A stretch of DNA of 25,000 nucleotides. It comes from Chrysomallon squamiferum. Its lineage: Eukaryota; Mollusca; Gastropoda; Neomphalida; Peltospiridae. The DNA lies in assembly GCA_012295275.1 (NCBI GenBank), contig CM022675.1, positions 10,879,516 to 10,904,515 on the forward strand. Reading direction: 5' to 3'. The notes under the pieces were generated by a model. The model was not told the origin of the DNA. It searched no databases and was given only the letters and a program-made list of their open reading frames with translations. The position numbers and the translations under genes are program-made. Below, in pieces: positions 18,549-25,000 of this stretch. Numbering within the stretch: the first letter of the stretch is position 1; each line of letters starts with the position of its first letter.

Positions 18549-19045
18549 CGTCTAATGAATGATAACTCTGGAATATTTCTAAACAAATTAACGTCTAAAT
18601 AAACTGTTAATAAAAATAATTATCCCATCCCAAGAAATTCTACCGATTCTAACTTTGAAAATTCGTGAATATTCTAAAATGTATTGAATGCAATAAAATA
18701 AATAAATGTATAAATAGAAACAAATAGAAATATTTCTTCTGTAAGGTACCTTGATAGAGACGTCAAAATAATGATAATTCTAGAATTTTTTTAAAATGAA
18801 ATTTATGTCTAAATAAACTAAATCTATTCAAGAAAGTATTTATCTCCATCCCGATAAATGCATGCGATGCTAACTTTGAAAAATGCGTGAACATTCCAAA
18901 CTTTACTTAATTCAAACGTTCGTACAAAATACGTAGATTGCAATTTTTCTTTGATAACTGATTTGGATAAGGATGTCTTTTGAGTGATAATTTTAGAATT
19001 TCTTTAATGAAATAAACTATTTAGAAGTAGTAATTATTCGACCCA

Positions 19046-19046
<1 letters not shown>

Positions 19047-19094
<48 letters not shown>

Positions 19095-19100
19095 AAAAAA
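19047..19100. repeat. Long poly(A) tract inside the tandem array
   Basis: About 54 A with a single G at 19082, the longest A tract in the window. It sits between the AATTATTCGACCC box and the ACTTAGAAAATG box of adjacent units, and accounts for that unit's extra length. Confidence 0.97.
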
Positions 19101-19469
19101 TGCTTCAAATACTGACTTAGAAAATGGGTGAATATGCCAGAATGTCCTCAATGCAAACAACCGCACAAAGAGAGAATCGATTGCAGTGTTTATTCAATAA
19201 GGAGAGCCTGATATAATGACAGATAATTTTAGATTTCATTTAAATGAAATTAACGCCTAAACATAATGCACAGAAAAGTAATTATCCCATACCCATTGTT
19301 GACACCGATTATAATTTATTTTAAGTGAAAATCCGAAGAGTTGCACGAAGCGAATGTGACTGTAAAATGCACAGACTGCAGTTTCGCTTCAGCAAATGAG
19401 TCTGGAAGGGATTTCATATGAGAGAACATTTTAGAATTTGTTTCTAAATCAAAAAAATAAAATTAAAAA

Positions 19470-21065
19470 TTTAAAAAAAATTAAAATAAAATGGTGTGAC
19501 CCTCAAACTCAGTAAATAATACAGAGAACTATTTCTAAACAGTTTTCATAAAGTTTTTTTTATTCAATGTGTCGATTTAAAAATCGAAAAGAAAAAAAGA
19601 GTAAATTTTCTATCAGAAAACATCTAAAAAGGAAGGTTAGAGAGTGCGATAAATACTTTGTATTTTGTTTGTTAATAAAGAGTACGAGTGAAAAAAGGTA
19701 GTTACCGCAATCCAGATAAATTTTTCGATAGTTTTATATTTAAGATTATATTTAATAAAATTTGTATATAAAATACACATTGAAAAAAGATAACGAACCT
19801 CGCCTTTATGGGAATCCGTATATACCTATCGAAAGGTGTTAATGTTTTCAGTTGAAATATAAAAATGTTTGACAAAACTGAATTATATTCTTAATTAATA
19901 GTCATTATTTTTTTTTGCCTATTAAATAAATAGATAGATAGGTAGGTAGATAAATTAAAAAAAAGAAGTAAATAAATAAATATTTAAATAAATACATTTT
20001 ACGTTTTGTGCATAATGGCTCTTCGCATTTAATTTTTATCACGTATATGTAATTTAAAATATTTTTGAGTGTATTTTCATTATTAAAACGTGGCATATTT
20101 TATCTACAAACAAATATAATATATACATTCTGTTTAATGAGATTGTTCATAAAATGAATATTATATATTTGATAATCCGCATACACATGAAATTCATATT
20201 TTATAATTTTTGATTTATTTCACTATATACAAACATATATATATATATATAAAACAGAATTATATTTAGTTTGGTTATTTAAATACTCTTATCATTTATT
20301 TTATACGCATTCAATGAATTTATTATTAGAAATTTTCATCATGCACATGGTACAGTTTGACTTACATATACCTGTATGAATTTCATAGGAGTGTATATTC
20401 CCCCTTGTGATTTGCTAAATGGTTCGTTTAACGAACACATTAGGTTTCCGGAAAAAAAAGAAAAAAAAAAGTACTATACATTATTGAACCAAGACATTTT
20501 TAATTTAATGTTCTTTAAAATAAAATTATTTCGTTCTTTCTCCGTCTTCTTTCTTTTGGGCTAAAGAAAAATTAAATGTTAACATGAGAAATAAACTTAT
20601 AACAATCGCCCGAATGAGTGAAAAGATTTATTTTATTTTTATTATCGCGCACGCTCGACTCTTTAATTGTTAGTATTTTAATTATTTTTTCATACTTCTT
20701 CTTGCTCATTTTTATTTCTTTCTTTATTTAATTCTTTATTTTTATTTTGTAATTTTATTTCTCTTTGCGCATTATTCCGATTTTGTTCACTTGTATAGTT
20801 CCGTTTTCTTTTTCTAGTTAAATTTATTTTATTTTTTAAAATTATTTTTATATGGATATGTATATACCTTTTTAAAATATTTTATTTATATATGCTTCTG
20901 TTTTGTGTTGAGAAAATGACATGACTATTTTTCAAATGATCTGGTTTAGAATGTATATAATTCGTTCAAAATTTTATGTTTCTTTTCTTTTCTCATTCTT
21001 TTCAGATTTTAATTTAATTTCGGTTTGAGTTGATTATTTATTTCTTTATCTGTGATTTAATGTTT
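19470..21065. other. Long A+T-rich stretch, no gene seen
   Basis: About 1.6 kb with little but A+T-rich unique sequence and short AT, AAAT and TTTA runs (AT at about 20235-20250; AAAT/GATA units at about 19921-19990). A perfect inverted repeat GTTCGTT-T-AACGAAC lies at 20422-20436. Short frames at 19905-20096 (minus) and 20376-20564 (+) are A+T-driven and unrecognised. Confidence 0.6.
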
Positions 21066-21069
21066 AAAT

Positions 21070-21073
21070 AACA

Positions 21074-21130
<57 letters not shown>

Positions 21131-21187
21131 TAAATAAATATAATAATAAAAAATAAATAAATAAATATAATAATAATAATAATAATA
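21070..21187. repeat. (AAT)n and AAAT compound
   Basis: (AAT)n at about 21073-21125, then AAAAATAAATAAATATAATAA twice, and (AAT)n again to about 21187. Confidence 0.95.
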
Positions 21188-21404
21188 TAACTACAACAAG
21201 AACTAAAATCATAACAAATCATTTAAAAAATAAATAAATAATATAAATGTAATAAATTAAAACATTTTATAAATGATAATCTTAAATGGATGATCTGCTG
21301 TTATAATCCTAAATAGATTTATAAGGAAAAGTATTATCTACGCTAATACAGTAATATACATATAGCCATTAATTTGAATCCTATATTGTTTCCTAATAGT
21401 CACC

Positions 21405-21509
21405 AATTAATTAATTTAATTCAATTCAATTCAATTTAATTCAATTAATTCAATTCAATTTAATTTAATTTAATTTAATTTAATTTAATTTAATTTAATT
21501 TAATTTAAT
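21405..21509. repeat. (TTTAA)n pentanucleotide array with TTCAA variants
   Basis: About 105 bp of tandem 5-mers. TCAAT/TTCAA variants are confined to the left part (about 21419-21460), while the right part (21461-21509) is pure TTTAA, showing a one-sided homogenised edge. Confidence 0.95.
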
Positions 21510-21828
21510 GTTAACTTACTTTATAAATATAATTCGAAACTGGTTCTTAAAGACTTCTGCTATTTTTCCGGTCGAACAGAAAACAAATAAAAATAAAAAT
21601 AAAATATATATTGATTATATTAAATTGCATCTCAAAGGGTTATTTGCATTATTAATTTTTATTTTGGTTTTAGATAACAGTAAATAATTGGTTGCAGGTA
21701 TGCAAATTGCAAAGAAAAGGAAAACAATTTAATATTTACGAGAAAACATAATGAGAATTAGACCTAATTTACAAAGAAATTCTAAAGTGTGTTAATATTG
21801 ACTATTATTTAGATTATTATTATTGCTG
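21510..21828. other. A+T-rich unique sequence, nothing seen
   Basis: About 320 bp with no supportable gene, RNA or mobile element; an AAAAT cluster lies near 21585-21605. Confidence 0.6.
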
Positions 21829-21829
<1 letters not shown>

Positions 21830-21859
<30 letters not shown>

Positions 21860-21865
21860 CTATTA

Positions 21866-21932
<67 letters not shown>
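21830..21932. repeat. (ATT)n microsatellite
   Basis: About 100 bp of ATT triplets with two small interruptions near 21856-21872. Confidence 0.95.
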
Positions 21933-21934
<2 letters not shown>

Positions 21935-22490
21935 ACTGTTCTTATTTTTGTTAATATTGTTCTAATCTTCCATCTAAAATTACGTAATATTCTATCACTG
22001 TTACATCAAAGCGGAGTTATTATTCTTTTAATTTCAAAAGCTGTTGCGAAATCACTGATATTATTGTTAACTGTTCACGCAGATAAACCGTATCGAGTAT
22101 AACAATACTTGTATTTTATCTAGCTTATATCAGAGATTTAAAAAAAACATGAAATTTACATTGATAGGCTTTGAAATAAGCGACCTGCAAGTTTAAGTAA
22201 CATATTCATAATAAAAACGTATCATCATAATGGTAACTGCATGTGTAATTATATATGTATAGATAACGGAACGATATATAATACATTTATAATACAAACT
22301 ATTTTTGTACGCATATAAGAACAGATGTGCAAAAGTACGTATAATTAAAATCATAAATTATAATATAAATCACGTATAATTGCTAAAATGAAAAAATATC
22401 AAACCATAGTTTGGAATGCAATAATTATGCCAAGGAATTATAAGATCTTATTGAAATAGATAAATCGTGAATATACAAAAATAATATATT
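21935..22490. other. A+T-rich unique sequence, nothing seen
   Basis: About 555 bp without repeats longer than a few units. No reading frame or RNA gene could be supported. Confidence 0.55.
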
Positions 22491-22885
22491 TAACTGTATC
22501 AAAACTTCATTTTGAATGTGACATATCACCGAATAAGATCAGGAAACAGGTAATGATATACAGTACAATTAAAAATATGCAGCCGTTGGTAGGATATATA
22601 TAAATGTATCGTAGTAAACATCTAGATTGAAACTGTACTGTCTTCTTTTAAATTCCACATGCAGATGTATAAAGGTCGAAGAAAACAACAACAAAAGTCA
22701 GTATGAAGATATTACAAAGAAAAAAGGTAAATATTGTAGTATTTTCTGTGGTTGGAACGTAATAATGGCGGTGAACCACGCCCGAGGAACAAAGCAATAT
22801 TAATTCAGTGTAACTGATATAAGAAAATGTATATTTCCTAAAAAGGGTATTAAAAACTTGTTTCAGACTATCGCCGAGAATTAAG
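22490..22885. other. Unique region with RUNX-like inverted motif pair
   Basis: Includes AAAACTTCATTTTGAATGTG (about 22501), closely resembling AAAACTTAGTTTTGAATGTA at about 23336 in the 115-bp array. A mixed-composition stretch at 22740-22795 has TGTGGTT (22747-22753) facing AACCAC (22774-22779), both matching the RUNX core TGYGGT. An 80-codon minus-strand frame (22648-22890) is unrecognised. Confidence 0.35.
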
Positions 22886-22889
22886 GACA

Positions 22890-22929
22890 ATAAATAAATA
22901 AATAAATAAATAAATAAACAAATAAATAT
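22890..22929. repeat. (AAAT)n microsatellite
   Basis: About nine AAAT units, with an AAAC variant near the end. Confidence 0.93.
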
Positions 22930-22949
22930 AATAAAAACAAAATCATTGT

Positions 22950-23347
22950 GAATATGCTATGACCTTTAAGGTAAATAAAGTTGTAAATATTTAGACTGGA
23001 ACATTATGACAATGCGTGTGTACTAGAACCGTACAGTGTAAAATGAATATTTATTACGAATATATCTCAATAAAATATATAATCTATAACCCCTGTGGGT
23101 AAGTATTGTGGCAAAAATTTGCAACTTGTTAATTATGCAGTTAATTTTCCGTTGGAGACGGTTTTTAGAACATAGTCTTTACAATTACAGACGGTATGAC
23201 CTATGACCTGTCTAGGTAGGTTATGTGATAAATATTTGTTTCACATTTATTCTGTTTATTTACGGTCCATAAGCAAATATCAAAATTACAAAAACAGTAT
23301 TATCTATAAATAGTATGAGGTTAGTATTGCAGTAAAAACTTAGTTTT
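22950..23347. repeat. Diverged tandem array, period about 115 bp
   Basis: Four related units. First anchor: TATGACCTTTAAGGT (22958), TATAACCCCTGTGGGT (23085), TATGACCTGTCTAGGT (23202), TATAAATAGTATGAGGT (23305). Second anchor: GTAAATATTTA (22983), GCAAAAATTTG (23111), ATAAATATTTG (23228), GTAAAAACTTA (23332). The anchors keep the same order and 22-29 bp spacing in every unit; unit spacings are about 127, 117 and 103 bp. The last unit is cut by the (GA)n tract at 23374. The family is not recognised. Confidence 0.6.
23197..23209 (-). promoter_or_regulatory. Perfect DR1 nuclear-receptor-type element
   Basis: TGACCT (23197-23202), A, TGACCT (23204-23209); on the minus strand this is AGGTCA-T-AGGTCA. 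A one-base spacer is the classical preference of RXR homodimers, HNF4 and several RXR heterodimers. It lies at the first anchor of one unit of the 115-bp array. The unit at 22958 keeps one matching half-site (TGACCT at 22960-22965), so the DR1 may have arisen by a local 7-bp duplication. Function is not shown. Confidence 0.4.
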
Positions 23348-23368
23348 GAATGTAACTTAATTCAAGAT

Positions 23369-23373
<5 letters not shown>

Positions 23374-23452
<79 letters not shown>
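23374..23452. repeat. (GA)n microsatellite
   Basis: About 39 GA units directly after the end of the 115-bp array. Confidence 0.97.
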
Positions 23453-23456
<4 letters not shown>

Positions 23457-23695
23457 AAACGTTTTTTTGAATACAATATATTAATATTAAAAGAAAGGAC
23501 TTAACTGTTACTTGTATAGTTTTAGTTACTTACTCCTTCATGAGTTAAACAGGGAAGTCAAGCAATAAAATTTTATTTTTAAAAATATTTTCTTGTCTTT
23601 GCCTTTGTTTATATTTTATGTTTTCCTTTTTCTTAATGTTTATTGAGAAGTTTTTAAATTTCATTGATTAAATTAACTAATTTGTATAAAAATAT

Positions 23696-23707
23696 TCATC
23701 ATCATCA

Positions 23708-23759
<52 letters not shown>

Positions 23760-23776
23760 TGTTGTTGTTGTTGTTT
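23696..23776. repeat. (ATC)n-(ATT)n-(GTT)n compound trinucleotide
   Basis: ATC units at about 23696-23710, ATT units to about 23755, then GTT units to about 23776, all in one triplet register apart from a small slip at 23755-23758. Confidence 0.95.
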
Positions 23777-23779
23777 GTT

Positions 23780-25000
23780 ATTGCTAATATTTAAATAAAT
23801 ATAGCTAATTTTCACAGTTGCAGTTAATTTTTAAAAAGTTCAGTAATTTATATCATTTTAAACTACTAATAGATAAATTAATAATTAAACTAATAAAGTA
23901 TATCTCAGAATGAATAAGTAATAATGAAACCATACTATAAGTTACAGATGTATTCATAATAAGTAATAAATAACAATACGGTATTTAATAACAAAGCTAT
24001 GACTTGTGAATTAATCTATTAACATTAAATGAAACAAATTTAAGAAACAAATTTAAAGATACCACTAACAGCCGTAACATAACTAATATCACCGTGTTAA
24101 GATATAAATTATTTAACATACTTTTATAAAAATAACTGTAGGTATAAATTTTCTTAACAACAATAAATATAACTGTTTTAACGGATACAAAATCAAATTT
24201 TTGGACCATAAAAAAAGTTAACTATTTGGCCGAGCATAAATGTATAACAAGAAAATAAATTGTTTTAATCTAAAAGGAAATAAATTTTTCTACATAATTA
24301 TTATTTATTTATCGTAATCTGAAATAGAAGTCTATTTTTTAAATTATTATTCTAATTAAGATACGTAAATAATAATTAAGGTCAAATAAATTTGTATTAT
24401 TGTAGTTGATAATGACATACGAATTAAATGCAATTTAATAAAATTCCAACTGTATAAATGAAAATAGGTTAGAAAGTACAAAACATAATTAAAATTAACT
24501 ACATATAAATATAAATACACCCAAAGTAAGTATGAATATACTATGTATTTTGTCTTCTGAAATATGCAAATTATGCGTAAAGTTAAAACGCAATTAAAGT
24601 TTATAAATTAAAATACAAACTGCTTTGAAGCATGAACGCAATGAAAATGTTTAAATAAAAATGAAAACAAAAATCATTAACTAAGAATGCATTGAGAAAT
24701 TAAAATATCAGATATAAACTAATTAAATATGAACTATAAAAACGATTATAAAATAATATACACAAGGTCTAAATATTCACATTTATACAAATTACACCAT
24801 TGTTTAAAACAGAAATGCACCGAATGAGTGAAAAAAAAAAAAACAACAACAACTAAATTTGTTTTACGTTTAAACGCTGTCGAATACTAATTCAATTAAC
24901 AATATAAACATTTAATGTATGAATTCACACGAAAGGTTCTAAATTAAAAATCGAAATTCCGTAAATGCTACTAACAATTACGGAAATAAATTCCAAATTA
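23780..25000. other. A+T-rich sequence to the window end, nothing seen
   Basis: About 1.2 kb of A+T-rich unique sequence with no long microsatellite apart from a short A run at about 24832-24843. A 70-codon minus-strand frame (23997-24209) is hydrophobic because of base composition and is not recognised. No RNA gene, mobile element or splice structure could be supported. Confidence 0.6.

Larger units (their letters stand above)
18013..19455. repeat. Diverged tandem array, period about 215 bp
   Basis: Several phrases recur in the same order. ACTTTGAAAATGYGTGAA-type: 18147 (weak), 18366, 18652, 18873, 19115. GATAATTYTAGAATTT-type: 18013, 18469, 18561, 18773, 18986, 19222, 19424. AATTATCCCATCCC-type: about 18618, 18838, 19031, 19280. 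GATTGCAATTTTTC-type: about 18936, 19181, 19374. Between-copy distances are mostly 190-245 bp. One longer interval (286 bp) holds an extra partial unit plus a poly(A) run, and another unit carries a poly(A) run of about 54. Copies are diverged but clearly related. No unit is open as a protein in a shared frame. I do not recognise the family; it could be an old satellite or a relic of a tandemly repeated element. Confidence 0.7.

Overview
This 25 kb window looks like intergenic or intronic DNA from an animal with a large, microsatellite-rich genome. It is strongly A+T-rich by eye. Very long (GA)n/(CT)n, (AAT)n, (AAAT)n, (TACA)n, (AT)n, (GT)n and poly(A) tracts occur every few hundred bases. Between them lie unique islands of a few hundred bases. 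Eukaryotic origin is clear: there are no operons, no ribosome binding sites and no long non-repetitive reading frames. The mix of GA tracts, AT-to-GTAT compound repeats and CATA ladders is what I associate with molluscs, cephalopods in particular. That is inference; no marker gene confirms it.

No complete gene can be supported. The open reading frames of about 60-250 residues are almost all translated repeats (Ser-Leu, Arg-Glu, Tyr-Val-Cys-Met, poly-Ile, poly-Asn/Ser). The best coding candidate is a short terminal exon on the + strand at about 12.93-13.02 kb. It has a pyrimidine-rich acceptor, 29 codons, a stop, and an AATAAA signal about 105 bases downstream. A weaker terminal-exon candidate lies at 6.34-6.48 kb. 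No tRNA, rRNA, CRISPR array or recognisable transposon coding sequence was seen.

Layout: 0-5.1 kb is mostly simple repeats, including a pyrimidine tract of about 400 bp with its own higher-order structure (2.82-3.23 kb) and a CATA ladder (3.67-3.88 kb). A CpG-containing unique island sits at 5.16-5.38 kb, followed by a GA tract duplicated together with a unique 42-bp segment (5.45-5.74 kb). The island at 7.73-7.99 kb carries a perfect nuclear-receptor DR5 element and a POU-like inverted repeat. The CpG-rich island at 10.12-10.52 kb has a perfect E2F-type palindrome and a TATA-like box. Repeats dominate 10.6-12.8 kb; the exon candidate follows, then a GA tract and another unique island (13.5-13.87 kb). 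Trinucleotide and CT/CA repeats fill 14.1-17.3 kb.

Two structures are not explained by simple repeats. One is a diverged tandem array with a period of about 215 bp at roughly 18.0-19.46 kb, perhaps starting near 17.5 kb. The other is a diverged tandem array with a period of about 115 bp at roughly 22.95-23.35 kb, one copy of which holds a perfect nuclear-receptor DR1. The rest of 19.5-25 kb is A+T-rich and featureless apart from microsatellites.

The simplest overall reading is a gene-poor regulatory or intronic interval, with short islands that could be conserved non-coding elements. Conservation cannot be tested from one sequence.
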